This document shows positions 8,032 through 16,034 of a stretch of DNA of 64,000 bases, piece by piece. The notes below the pieces were generated by a model that ran no database searches, had not been told where the DNA came from, and saw only the letters and a program-made list of their open reading frames with translations. The stretch spans positions 1-64,000 of the forward strand of contig NZ_CALEYG010000012.1 of NCBI RefSeq assembly GCF_937924975.1. Reading direction: 5' to 3'. The position numbers and the translations under genes were made by a program. Every line of letters begins with the position of its first letter. The stretch's first letter is position 1. This DNA is from an uncultured Stomatobaculum sp. Its GTDB lineage: Bacteria; Bacillota; Clostridia; Lachnospirales; Lachnospiraceae.

Positions 8032-8979
8032 TTACTTGAGGTTCATAACCTCTTTGACCTTCTCGATGATGTGGAGACCGATGTCTCTCGAAGCGTCAAC
8101 CGTCTGCGCACCGATGTGGGGGCTGATGACAAAGTTGTCGCAGGAGAAGAGCGGGCTCTGGAACTCGTCGTTGCCGCTGAGACCGCTGCCTGCGAGCTCA
8201 TTCTCCATCACGTCGGCAGCGTAGCCGCCGATTCTGCCTGCGCAGAGTGCCTCGTACATATCCTGCTCGTTGACGATGCCGCCGCGGCTCATGTTGAGCA
8301 CGACTGCGCCGTCCTTCATCTCTGCGATCGACTTCTTGTTGAAGAGATCCTTGGTCTCCGGGGTCAGCGGAATGTGCAGGGAGATGAAGTCAGACACCTT
8401 GATCAGCTCGTCGATGCCCATGCCCTTTGCGCCCTCGCGCTCAAAGTCCTCGGGCTTCAGGAACGGATCGTACGCGACAATCGTCATGCCGAACGCCTTT
8501 GCGAGCTCGGCGACACGGCGGCCGATGCGGCCGAAGCCCATCACGCCGAGGGTCTTGCCGCGCAGCTCTCTGCCGACATACTTGTACTTATCCCAGATGT
8601 GATTGACCTTGACGTCCTGGTTTGCCGGAATCGTGTGGCGGGAGATGTCGAGCATCTTGGAGATTGTGAGCTCCGCAACCGCATTTGCGTTGAGACCCGG
8701 TGCGTTGAAGACCTGAATGCCCTTCTCCTTCGCGTACTCGAGATCAACATGGTTCAGACCGACCGCGCAGACGCCGATTGCCTTCAGGTTCTTTGCGGCG
8801 TCCAGAACATCGCGGTCAATCTTCGGATCGACGCGCATGATGAGCACATCCGCATCCGCAATCTCGCGAATCATCTCTTCCTTGGAGAGCGGCTTCCCGT
8901 CGGAAGTCTTCACATCCATGAACTTCTTCAGCTCCTCGGCAATGCCGGGATACACAGCATCTGTAATCAGGCACTTCAT
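8032..8979 (-). CDS. D-isomer-specific 2-hydroxyacid dehydrogenase (phosphoglycerate/hydroxypyruvate dehydrogenase-like)
   Basis: 315-residue NAD-dependent oxidoreductase of the D-2-hydroxyacid dehydrogenase family. The Rossmann motif GFGRIG is at about residues 148-153 within RGKTLGVMGFGRIGRRVAE. Catalytic Arg is in NMSRGGIVNE, and the catalytic His is in the SPHIGAQT segment near the C-terminus. It lacks the C-terminal ACT/regulatory domain of long SerA proteins, so it is a short form; 3-phosphoglycerate, hydroxypyruvate or another 2-keto acid could be the substrate. ATG follows GGAGG by 9 bp. Transcribed alone, with terminators on both sides. Confidence 0.85.
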   Translation of the reverse strand: MKCLITDAVYPGIAEELKKFMDVKTSDGKPLSKEEMIREIADADVLIMRVDPKIDRDVLDAAKNLKAIGVCAVGLNHVDLEYAKEKGIQVFNAPGLNANAVAELTISKMLDISRHTIPANQDVKVNHIWDKYKYVGRELRGKTLGVMGFGRIGRRVAELAKAFGMTIVAYDPFLKPEDFEREGAKGMGIDELIKVSDFISLHIPLTPETKDLFNKKSIAEMKDGAVVLNMSRGGIVNEQDMYEALCAGRIGGYAADVMENELAGSGLSGNDEFQSPLFSCDNFVISPHIGAQTVDASRDIGLHIIEKVKEVMNLK

Positions 8980-9024
8980 CGCTACTTTCCTCCTATTTGT
9001 TCAAAAACAGTTTCTTAGAAAAAA

Positions 9025-9050
9025 GCGACCGGAATTTGTGTTCCGGTCGC
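9025..9050 (-). terminator. Terminator of gdhA
   Basis: A perfect 10-bp stem (GCGACCGGAA/TTCCGGTCGC) with a 6-base loop, followed on the minus strand by TTTTTT; 21 bp after the gdhA stop. Confidence 0.9.
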
Positions 9051-9071
9051 CTCAGTCTTGTTTGGTTTAAC

Positions 9072-10436
9072 TTACAGTGCGCGACCCTGCTTAATCATAG
9101 CGTCTGCAACCTTCTCGAATCCGACAAGGTTAGCACCGGCAACGAGGTCGTAGCCGAGGCCGTAGCGCTCAGCTGCAGCTGCGGAACCGTCGTGGATGCC
9201 CTTCATGATCCTGTGCAGCCACTTGTCAACTTCCTCACCGTCCCAGAAGAGTCTCTCGGAGTTCTGAGACATCTCGAGTGCGGAGACAGAGACACCGCCT
9301 GCGTTGACAGCCTTGGACGGAGCAACAATCATGTTCTTCTGCTCAAGGAGATACTTCAGAGCCTCGTTCGTGGTCGGCATGTTCGCAACTTCGATGTAGT
9401 ACTTGATGCCGTTCGCGACAATCTTCTTTGCCTCGTCGAGGTCAACGTCGTTCTGCGTTGCGCACGGCATCACGATATCGACATCCTTCTGACCCCACGG
9501 CTTCTGGCCTGCGAAGAACTGAACACCGAACTTGTCAGCGTAATCCTGGACCTTGTTGCGGCCGGATGCTCTCATCTCAAGCAGGTAGTCGATCTTCTCC
9601 TTCGTCGTAACGCCGTCCGGATCGTAGACATAGCCGTCCGGGCCGGACAGGGTGACAGCCTTAGCGCCGAGCTCAGCGAGCTTGGTTGCAACGCCCCATG
9701 CGACGTTACCGAAGCCTGCCAGAGCAACTCTCTTGCCCTTCATCTCGTCCTTCTCGTGCTTCAGAACCTCCTCGAGGTAGTAGACAGCACCGAAGCCGGT
9801 TGCCTCCGGACGGAATGCGGAACCGCCGAACAGCGGATCCTTGCCGGACAGAGCGCCGTTTGCATAGGAGGAGGTCAGTCTTCTCCAAGCGCCGAACATG
9901 TAGCCGATCTCACGGCCGCCGACACCGAGGTCGCCTGCCGGGCAGTCGACATCCGGTCCGATGAAGCGGAACAGGCCTTCCATGAAGGAACGGCAGAATC
10001 TCTGAATCTCGGCATCGCTCTTGCCGTTCGGATCGAAGTCGGAACCACCCTTAGCGCCGCCGATCGGAAGCGTGGTGAGCGAATCCTTAAAGGTCTGCTC
10101 AAAGCCGAGGAACTTGATGATAGAAAGGTTTACGTTCGGAGCGAAACGAAGGCCGCCCTTGTAGGGTCCGATCACGCTCGAGAACTGAACGCGATAGCCG
10201 CGGTTCACGTGCATGTTGCCCTGGTCATCCTCCCACGGAACACGGAACATGATGACACGCTCCGGCTCGACCATTCTCTCGAGAATCGCATTCTTCTCAT
10301 ACTCCGGATGTGCGTCGACCAGCGGGCTCAGCGAAGAGAAAACCTCCTCGACCGTCTGGCAGAACTCCGGCTCGTGCGAATTCTTCGCCTTAACCTCGGC
10401 AATGACTCTCTCAATGTACGGATTCAACTTGCTCAT
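9072..10436 (-). CDS. gdhA: Glutamate dehydrogenase, hexameric GdhA type
   Basis: Interconverts 2-oxoglutarate plus ammonia with glutamate; cytoplasmic. The 454-residue length is typical of the hexameric small-subunit class. Key segments: GPYKGGLRFAP and PIGGAKGGSDFDP (substrate-binding and catalytic lysines), CPAGDLGVGGREIGYM (catalytic Asp region), the dinucleotide-binding AGFGNVAWG, and the C-terminal VNAGGVSVSALEMSQN. NADP preference is typical of this sequence class but is not proven by the motifs. ATG follows AGGAGG. It neighbours gltS and a GlnK/GlnL-like system, which points to a glutamate regulon. Confidence 0.96.
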   Translation of the reverse strand: MSKLNPYIERVIAEVKAKNSHEPEFCQTVEEVFSSLSPLVDAHPEYEKNAILERMVEPERVIMFRVPWEDDQGNMHVNRGYRVQFSSVIGPYKGGLRFAPNVNLSIIKFLGFEQTFKDSLTTLPIGGAKGGSDFDPNGKSDAEIQRFCRSFMEGLFRFIGPDVDCPAGDLGVGGREIGYMFGAWRRLTSSYANGALSGKDPLFGGSAFRPEATGFGAVYYLEEVLKHEKDEMKGKRVALAGFGNVAWGVATKLAELGAKAVTLSGPDGYVYDPDGVTTKEKIDYLLEMRASGRNKVQDYADKFGVQFFAGQKPWGQKDVDIVMPCATQNDVDLDEAKKIVANGIKYYIEVANMPTTNEALKYLLEQKNMIVAPSKAVNAGGVSVSALEMSQNSERLFWDGEEVDKWLHRIMKGIHDGSAAAAERYGLGYDLVAGANLVGFEKVADAMIKQGRAL

Positions 10437-10634
10437 GTCACTTTCCTCCTACAGAAAATAAGATGATACAAACAATTATGTGGCAGGTTTTCTATATATT
10501 ACCCACTCACGATGAAACCATTGTAACACTTTCCCTGAATCTTGGCTATCAGTCTTCTCGAATTGGTTATTGTAGATAGCGATAGGCGGCCTATACCGGG
10601 TTATACGCCGACCGGCTTGCAAAAAATGTACAGC
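10437..10634. other. Intergenic region upstream of gdhA
   Basis: About 200 bp holding the gdhA ribosome site and leader. A possible -10 TACAAT on the minus strand lies ~85 bp before the start codon without a good -35. I see no clear terminator for gltS here. Confidence 0.35.
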
Positions 10635-11858
10635 TTACAGATGGAAGAAGCTCGTCAGGAAACCTGCGAAGCCCGTGATAATCAGGCCGTTCACGAAGTC
10701 GATGAAGAGCGAGCCGACCAGCGGCACAATCATGAATGCAACCGGGGCCGGACCGTAGATGTTCGTGATTGCCTGCATGTTTGCCATTGCGTTCGGGGTT
10801 GCGCCCATACCGAAACCGCAGAAACCGGACGAAATGACAGCCGCATCGTAGTCTTTGCCCATGATGTTGAAGACCACAAAGGATGCGTAGAACCACATGA
10901 CGACGGTCTCAATCAGCAGAATGACAATCATCGGAACCGCGAGGTCCACGAGCTGCCAGAGCTTCAGGTTGCACATTGCGAGTGCAAGGAAGAGAGACAG
11001 GCAGACATTGCCGAGCGCATTCATCTCACCCATCGGCATCTTGACGCCGCGCGCCTCCTGGACGTTGCGGATGATGGCACCGACGATCATAGCGCCGATG
11101 TAAGCCGGCATCGTCAGAACCTTGCCGATGAAGAAGGAAACCACGGTTCCCGCGCCGACCGCAACGACAATGTAGAGCGCTGCGTTCAGGACATTGTTCT
11201 CATCGAGCGCTGCGGTGTCCGCAGAGACATCGACCGTTGTGGTCGGATGTGCTTCCTTCGCGCCGTCTGCATTCAGGCCCTTCGACTTTAAGCCGAACTT
11301 CTTGATTTTTGCGTAGGCAATCGGGCCGCCCATCATGCAGCCCGAAATCAGACCGTAGGTTGCGGCAGCGACTGCGACCGTGGTTGCGTTCGCGACGCCG
11401 AGATTCTCGAGGAAGGGTCCCCAGGAACCTGCGGTTCCGTGTCCGCCGACCAGCGGAATCGAACCCATCGCGAGACCGATGCGCGGGTCAAGGCCGAAGG
11501 CCTTTGCGCCGATCGCGCCGACCAGATCTTGAATCACGCACATCGCCGCGGAAATACCGAGGAACAGAATGACGCCGATACCGCCCTTTTTCAGCATACC
11601 AAAGGCCGCCATATATCCGACCGAGCAGAAGAATGCGGTCATGAAGACCTTCTGCAGGGTGACGTCCATGTCAAATTCCATGACGCCCGTGCCGCGGAGC
11701 ACCGCGTGCACGATTGCGAAGACAAGTCCGCCGACAACCGGTGCCGGAATGCAGTAGCGACGGAGAAATTCAATCCGCGCGACCAATTCGCGGCCGATGA
11801 GCAGCATGACGACTGCTATCGCAAGCGCCTGATACATATCAAGCTTTACTGTTTGCAT
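10635..11858 (-). CDS. gltS: Sodium/glutamate symporter GltS
   Basis: Na+-coupled glutamate carrier of the ESS family, 407 residues as expected. About ten membrane segments are visible, arranged as two homologous halves. Signature stretches are MGSIPLVGGHGTAGSWGPFL in the first half and GFCGFGMGATPNAMANMQAI in the second, which carry the re-entrant loop GGHG and GxGxTP-like motifs of this family. The ATG at 11858 follows AAGGAGG by 6 bp; an in-frame start 111 bp upstream lies in the promoter/leader and is rejected. The promoter overlaps tandem repeats next to genes for a two-component system. Confidence 0.95.
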   Translation of the reverse strand: MQTVKLDMYQALAIAVVMLLIGRELVARIEFLRRYCIPAPVVGGLVFAIVHAVLRGTGVMEFDMDVTLQKVFMTAFFCSVGYMAAFGMLKKGGIGVILFLGISAAMCVIQDLVGAIGAKAFGLDPRIGLAMGSIPLVGGHGTAGSWGPFLENLGVANATTVAVAAATYGLISGCMMGGPIAYAKIKKFGLKSKGLNADGAKEAHPTTTVDVSADTAALDENNVLNAALYIVVAVGAGTVVSFFIGKVLTMPAYIGAMIVGAIIRNVQEARGVKMPMGEMNALGNVCLSLFLALAMCNLKLWQLVDLAVPMIVILLIETVVMWFYASFVVFNIMGKDYDAAVISSGFCGFGMGATPNAMANMQAITNIYGPAPVAFMIVPLVGSLFIDFVNGLIITGFAGFLTSFFHL

Positions 11859-11883
11859 AGAAACCTCCTTTTCCCCCTGTCGG

Positions 11884-11912
11884 CACGGTGCCGGGTTCTT
11901 ACCCGGTCCTCC
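11884..11912 (-). promoter_or_regulatory. Leader hairpins of gltS
   Basis: Between promoter and start codon the leader can form CCGGGT/ACCCGG (4-base loop), and next to it a short GC-rich palindrome CGGCACGGTGCCG. They may stabilise the mRNA or form a small attenuator, but no T run follows. Confidence 0.35.
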
Positions 11913-11939
11913 CGACCCATGCCGATAACCGATATCTAT

Positions 11940-11969
11940 ATTATAAAATAGGGCTTCAAGAAGTTTCAA
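11940..11969 (-). promoter_or_regulatory. gltS promoter
   Basis: Minus strand: TTGAAA, 18-bp spacer, perfect TATAAT. It lies about 80 bp upstream of the gltS ATG, and the -35 is embedded in tandem 10-bp repeats. Confidence 0.75.
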
Positions 11970-11984
11970 GAAGTTTCACAAATT
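11955..11984 (-). promoter_or_regulatory. Three tandem 10-bp repeats over the gltS -35 region (candidate response-regulator site)
   Basis: On the plus strand TTCAAGAAGT occurs twice in direct succession, followed by the degenerate third copy TTCACAAATT. A 10-bp period places the copies on one face of the helix. GlnL of Bacillus subtilis is known to bind direct repeats upstream of its glutamine operon, and a GlnL-like regulator gene ends only 11 bp away. Binding is inferred. Confidence 0.6.
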
Positions 11985-11994
11985 CCGTTCGAAT

Positions 11995-12846
11995 TTAACC
12001 GTTCTGTTCGGCGAGCTGCATAAGGCTTTCGATGAATTTCTTAATAGACGGCTTTCCGCCATAGTCTTTTTTACCACGAATCAGATCCATCTCCGCGCGC
12101 ACTTCCTCAAAACGGAAGAGCGTGCTGCCGTAGCGCGTAAAACTCTCGTTCAAAAAATCCTCGAGTCCTAGATGCGCGAGGTTCGTCAAGCCGACCGCAA
12201 TCGCACGGCGCATGCGCTGTTCCATACTCTTCGGATTGTTCGAGAGTTCGGAGCAGAGTTCCCGGATACTCTCTTGCTGCAATGACTTCTGCTCCCGCTT
12301 CACAAAGAGGCAGAGATTCAGGATGTCCGCACTTCCCTTCTCGCCCGCCATGCCGACGCTTGCGAGTATGTTGTTGATTTTCCGCCGGCTCTCCTCATCC
12401 GTGTCCTGCGGCGCTGCCGGCTGACCCGAAAACAGCACACGGCGCAGCGCCTCTATGGTTCTCTCGTTTTCGAGCTGCCGCACAACGGTGCCGATGACCG
12501 CGCGAAGCTCTACGATATTGATCGGCTTGTTCAAAAAGAAATCGATTCCCGCGTCATAGGCCTTTGCAATCATGTCCTTCTGCGTGACCTGGGACAGCAT
12601 GATGCACTTGGCGCGGCAGCCCTTCTCGCGGAGACAGCGCACGAGTTCGGCGCCGTCTCTTCCTGGCATCAGAAAGTCAATCAGAATCAAATCCGGCTGC
12701 AGCGCCGCAATCTGCAACGCATCGCCGCCGTCGTCCTCGGAGCTGCCGACCACTTCTCCGAGTCCCTGATCCTCAATAAAATCGCGGAGGGTATCGATCA
12801 CGCCGCCGTCATCCTCCGCGATATAAATCCTAAGTTCTCTCTCCAT
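11995..12846 (-). CDS. GlnL-like response regulator (receiver plus YcbB-type DNA-binding domain)
   Basis: 283-residue response regulator. The receiver domain (1-~120) has the acidic pocket EDD at 11-13, phospho-acceptor Asp57 in LILIDFLMPGRDG, and the conserved Lys in FFLNKPIN. The C-terminal part (about 150-283, including MRRAIAVGLTNLAHLGLEDF) resembles the YcbB domain of B. subtilis GlnL rather than OmpR, NarL or Fis types. The ATG at 12846 follows GAGGAGAGGG and lies within the last codons of the kinase gene (17-bp overlap). The neighbouring glutamate carrier suggests control of glutamate or glutamine uptake. Confidence 0.8.
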   Translation of the reverse strand: MERELRIYIAEDDGGVIDTLRDFIEDQGLGEVVGSSEDDGGDALQIAALQPDLILIDFLMPGRDGAELVRCLREKGCRAKCIMLSQVTQKDMIAKAYDAGIDFFLNKPINIVELRAVIGTVVRQLENERTIEALRRVLFSGQPAAPQDTDEESRRKINNILASVGMAGEKGSADILNLCLFVKREQKSLQQESIRELCSELSNNPKSMEQRMRRAIAVGLTNLAHLGLEDFLNESFTRYGSTLFRFEEVRAEMDLIRGKKDYGGKPSIKKFIESLMQLAEQNG

Positions 12847-14215
12847 GAACAGCCCTCTCCTCTTCCGTATATGCAATTGCCTCTGCCGGAATTTTCACGG
12901 AGAAGCAGGTGTTGCCGGGCTCCGAGCGCACCGCTATGGTGCCGCCGAAATGTTCTTCCACCATATTTTTGACGCCGGCGAGTCCCACGCCGCGGTAGAG
13001 GTTGCCGGTCCGCTCGTCGAACTTGGTGGAATAGCCGAGGCGGAAAATTTTATCCAGTTTGCGCGGCAAGATTCCCGGGCCGTTGTCCGAGACCGCGAAG
13101 AGATAACAGCCGTCCGCCTGCCGCTCCGACACCGTAATCGTGCCGCGCCTGCGGTCGCCCTCAATGGCCTCAATCGCATTGCCGACCAGATTTTTTAACA
13201 CAGTCATCAGCGCATAGTGTTCCCGCGTCAGAAAATCGTCGCGGCAGTCGTATATCAGCCGAATATCGAGCTGCTTCTCGCGAATCACCCCGTTTGAGGT
13301 CGCATCCAGAATTTCCATGAGCTCCCGAAAACGGATGTGATCCTCGTCATACTCATTTTCCGCTGTCTCCTCAAGTCCTCTGATGATGCGGAGATAGTCC
13401 TTCTTGATCTCGTGGACATCGCGGGCGATGTCGAGTGCGCGGCGCTGCATCTCTTCCGGCAGGGCCTGGGCGCGGAGCTCCTCCGAGAGGTGATAAGCAT
13501 TGCCCATGACCCGCTCGATTTCCTCGGAATTTTTCCGCATCAGATAGAGTTCGCTCTTTAGGCCCGTGATCATCAGGAAGAGTCGCTGATAGCGGCTCTC
13601 CTGTTCGTGCCGGACCTGCAGCTCCCGGTACTGCCGGTCCATGACCAGCGCGAGAAGCACAAGCCCCGCGCGGAGCAGCGCAATCGGAAACAGCACAAAC
13701 AGCGCCCGCTCCGCATTGACCGCCGTGCCGAGCAACAGTGCGCGGAGCAAAAGTTCGGCGACATTCGAGAGCAGGTCGCAAAAAAACACGGCTGTGACGA
13801 CCCGCGGTAAGGTTGTGATGCGCTTATTCGGAATCTGCAGGCGGAATAAAATACCGTAGCAGACATAGAACAGTGCGCCCGGCAACTGCTGGTAAAGGCG
13901 GACGCTCGTGTAGCCGCGGCTGCCGACAGCCACCAGAACGCGGAACAAAAAAACAATGAGCGCCGTAAAACCGCAGACCGAGAGGCTGTGTATCTGCGCC
14001 CCCATGGTCATTAGGAGGACCGGCAACAGCACGACCGCAATCGAGATGCGGAAATCACTGCTGATCACATTAAAATAAAATTGAGAGAGCAGCGCGACCG
14101 TCGCGCCGATCAAGGCGCTGCGACGCACCGGATGAAATTCCAGCGGTCGTCTGAAAAGTCCCCTGTCCATCTGTCTCGTCTGTCTGACCACCCGGTTCTC
14201 CCGTTTTTCTCGCAC
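12830..14215 (-). CDS. GlnK-like membrane sensor histidine kinase
   Basis: 461-residue sensor kinase. Five to six membrane helices occupy about residues 33-195, with no large extracytoplasmic loop, so the sensing part is probably membrane-embedded. A dimerisation segment follows with a likely phospho-acceptor His268 in DVHEIKKDYLRI. The ATPase domain (about 330-450) shows the N box LVGNAIEAI, DNGPGI and RGVGLAGV. Start is GTG at 14215 after GAGAGG. It is paired with the regulator by a 17-bp overlap. The order kinase-regulator-transporter matches the B. subtilis glnK-glnL-glutamine transport arrangement; ligand identity is inference. Confidence 0.85.
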   Translation of the reverse strand: MREKRENRVVRQTRQMDRGLFRRPLEFHPVRRSALIGATVALLSQFYFNVISSDFRISIAVVLLPVLLMTMGAQIHSLSVCGFTALIVFLFRVLVAVGSRGYTSVRLYQQLPGALFYVCYGILFRLQIPNKRITTLPRVVTAVFFCDLLSNVAELLLRALLLGTAVNAERALFVLFPIALLRAGLVLLALVMDRQYRELQVRHEQESRYQRLFLMITGLKSELYLMRKNSEEIERVMGNAYHLSEELRAQALPEEMQRRALDIARDVHEIKKDYLRIIRGLEETAENEYDEDHIRFRELMEILDATSNGVIREKQLDIRLIYDCRDDFLTREHYALMTVLKNLVGNAIEAIEGDRRRGTITVSERQADGCYLFAVSDNGPGILPRKLDKIFRLGYSTKFDERTGNLYRGVGLAGVKNMVEEHFGGTIAVRSEPGNTCFSVKIPAEAIAYTEEERAVHGERT

Positions 14216-14309
14216 GCTCTACACCTCTCTTTCCCGCATAGTATAGCATTTTATGCTATACTGGTCACACCAAAGCGAAATGCTTTGTCTATTTTTCGGG
14301 AGGCCTTCT

Positions 14310-15092
14310 ATGACTTTACCTGCGATACTTCTTGCGCTGCGCCCGCTCCTCGCAGTCCTCGTTGTTCTGTTTCTGATTCCGTGGATTTTCCGGCGTCCGC
14401 TCGGCGAATTCACCGGCTTTCTCCGCGATTTGCGTTCCCTGCTCCGCGCAGCCGAGGAGAGCAAAAAACTGGGTCCCACCGAGCGCTCGGTTCCGGACAT
14501 GACCAAACTTTTTTTGCCGACCATCAACCGCGATTTCCCGGCATTCAACTGGCCGGAAGAACGGATTGCGATTGAAAAGCGCCTGATTTCGGTGCTCGCG
14601 GCGCGGCAGGCACTCGACTTAAGCAAGCTCTCCGCGCCCTCCGAGAGTCTTCGGGAGCGCGTCCGCCTCGCCATCGAGGATGACCGTATGAATGAGTTGA
14701 CACGCAGCTTTTCCGACATTGTGATTCACAAGACCGCGATTGCGGACTATAAGAATCTGCCGACCCTGACGGAAATCCGCATTGTAAGCTCCGTCGGCTT
14801 TCTCGCTTCCCTGTCGGGCGAGGCCGTCAAAAAAAGCGAAGGCAAGGCGCGCGCCGCTGCGCTCGCTGCCCCGCACCGGGTGGAGACCAGCGTCACTTCG
14901 GTCCTCGTCCACGCCCAGAGTGTCAATGTGAAAAGCGGCTATCAAAAGATTGTCGGCATCTCCTGCCCGCACTGCGGTGCCCCGCTGCAGCGCGCCGACG
15001 CCCGCATCTGCCCCTTCTGTAAGAGTGCTCTCGTGCAGACCGACAGTATGGTCTGGTCGCTCGAAGAAATCGAATTTCAGACGCTCATCTGA
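14310..15092 (+). CDS. Membrane-anchored protein with Tim44-like region and C-terminal zinc ribbon
   Basis: 260-residue protein of uncertain role. An N-terminal membrane helix at about residues 3-26 (LPAILLALRPLLAVLVVLFL) is followed by a soluble alpha/beta region. The stretch FPAFNWPEERIAIEKRLISV and later FSDIVIHKTAIADY resemble the Tim44/MucB-like fold by eye. The C-terminus carries a zinc ribbon, CPHCGAP ... CPFCK (Cys-x2-Cys twice). The ATG at 14310 follows GGGAGG by 6 bp; upstream in-frame codons lack a site. It is a plus-strand monocistron between divergent and convergent neighbours. The zinc-ribbon motif recalls the LRR proteins downstream, although here it is C-terminal. Confidence 0.65.
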   Translation: MTLPAILLALRPLLAVLVVLFLIPWIFRRPLGEFTGFLRDLRSLLRAAEESKKLGPTERSVPDMTKLFLPTINRDFPAFNWPEERIAIEKRLISVLAARQALDLSKLSAPSESLRERVRLAIEDDRMNELTRSFSDIVIHKTAIADYKNLPTLTEIRIVSSVGFLASLSGEAVKKSEGKARAAALAAPHRVETSVTSVLVHAQSVNVKSGYQKIVGISCPHCGAPLQRADARICPFCKSALVQTDSMVWSLEEIEFQTLI

Positions 15093-15146
15093 GCTTGGCA
15101 CCTCCCCGGGCCGTACACGCATACCGAGGCATCTCCTGTTTGCAAA

Positions 15147-15190
15147 AAAGCCCCCGCGGTGGCCGTTTTCACGGATCCCGCAGGGGCTTT
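15147..15190 (+). terminator. Bidirectional terminator between convergent genes
   Basis: Long hairpin with an AAAGCCCC(C)GCGG / CCGC(A)GGGGCTTT stem. T runs exist on both strands (TTTCTT on plus, TTTTTT on minus), so it serves the plus-strand zinc-ribbon gene and the minus-strand small basic protein gene. Confidence 0.8.
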
Positions 15191-15264
15191 CTTCTGTTCT
15201 TTTTCGATTGCACGGCGCTTCTCTGTCTGCTTTTCGACGCAAGCGCCGCGCTTCTCTTCCCGGT

Positions 15265-15495
15265 TTACTGTCTCTGAATGATCGCGAGGACTTCCTCGGC
15301 CGTCTTGCCGCTCTCCTCAATGGCCTTCATGATGACCTGCTGTGCTTCGCTCTTCTCTTCCTTCTTCAGCTCCTTGATCTCAGCCTTCTTGGCCTTGACC
15401 GCCTCCTGAAGTTCCGTGAGCTCCGCATTTGCCTTCTGCAGTCTCTCGGCGACACTGAGTGTCGGCTTGTTCTTTGCGCCCTTTGTGCGTGCCAT
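15265..15495 (-). CDS. Small basic coiled-coil protein with AT-hook-like N-terminus
   Basis: 76-residue protein, no named family. It begins MARTKGAKNKPTLSV, where the Lys/Gly/Pro-rich stretch resembles the AT-hook-type sequence RGRPKGSKNKP. A Lys/Glu-rich coiled coil (about 20-52) and a helical tail (IMKAIEESGKTAEEVLAIIQ) follow. A nucleoid- or DNA-associated role is possible but unproven. The ATG at 15495 is chosen because AGGAGG lies 6-7 bp upstream; longer in-frame versions run into the neighbouring gene. It follows the thioesterase gene by 28 bp and probably shares its transcript. Confidence 0.65.
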   Translation of the reverse strand: MARTKGAKNKPTLSVAERLQKANAELTELQEAVKAKKAEIKELKKEEKSEAQQVIMKAIEESGKTAEEVLAIIQRQ

Positions 15496-15523
15496 TTTGT
15501 TTCCTCCTCCAAATCCTTTTCTC

Positions 15524-15922
15524 TTATTTATTCTCGAGTTTTGCCTGCGTTTTTTCATCAAAACGCACCCGATCCACAACCGCTCTCTGGTGCGTTCCCT
15601 CGCCGATCAGCCCGCACTCGTCGTGCGCCTCGACATGGAAGGTGAGAATTTTACCGTTCGCGCTGACTTCCAGAAGCTCTGCGTCAAAGGTCACTTTCAT
15701 GCCCTTCGGCGTCGCAGCGACATGGCTCACATCCACCTTGACACCGACCGTCGTCTTGCCCTCGCCGAGCAGTTCCTCGACCGAAGCTGCCGATGTGTAT
15801 TCCATATTCGCAATCATCATCGGTGTCGCGAGCACATGGACCGTGCCGCTGCCGACATGAATGGCGAGATCCTTTTCCTCAACCGTGATTTCCTGATGTC
15901 CTTTGATTCCCGGGTTCAGCAT
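15524..15922 (-). CDS. FlK-like hot-dog thioesterase
   Basis: 132-residue protein resembling the fluoroacetyl-CoA thioesterase (FlK) family of acyl-CoA thioesterases. Expected features are visible: a glycine-rich strand at the N-terminus, Glu41 followed by Thr43 (NMEYTSAASVEELLGEG), and the family-typical V-D-V-S-H-x-A-x-T-P-x-G with His67. Most bacterial members are of unknown substrate; fluoroacetyl-CoA is not implied. ATG follows AGAGGAGAG. A good promoter lies about 65-90 bp upstream. Confidence 0.8.
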   Translation of the reverse strand: MLNPGIKGHQEITVEEKDLAIHVGSGTVHVLATPMMIANMEYTSAASVEELLGEGKTTVGVKVDVSHVAATPKGMKVTFDAELLEVSANGKILTFHVEAHDECGLIGEGTHQRAVVDRVRFDEKTQAKLENK

Positions 15923-15981
15923 TCTCTCTCCTCTTTTCTATTCCAAACACCCTGTTTTATACAAGCAATTCCTTATAAAGA

Positions 15982-16010
15982 GTTATAGCAAACTCTCTTT
16001 TTCTGTGCAA
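15982..16010 (-). promoter_or_regulatory. Promoter of the thioesterase operon
   Basis: Minus strand TTGCAC, 17-bp spacer, TATAAC. The -10 overlaps a small hairpin (AGAGTT/AACTCT at 15979-15996), which might also act as a weak stop for the LRR operon arriving from the right. Confidence 0.6.
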
Positions 16011-16034
16011 GTATTGTTTTTCAAAAAGTTATAT

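Noticed and set aside
11859..11969. N-terminal extension of GltS
   Set aside because: It would be translated from the promoter and hairpin leader; the Met after AAGGAGG gives the standard GltS N-terminus.
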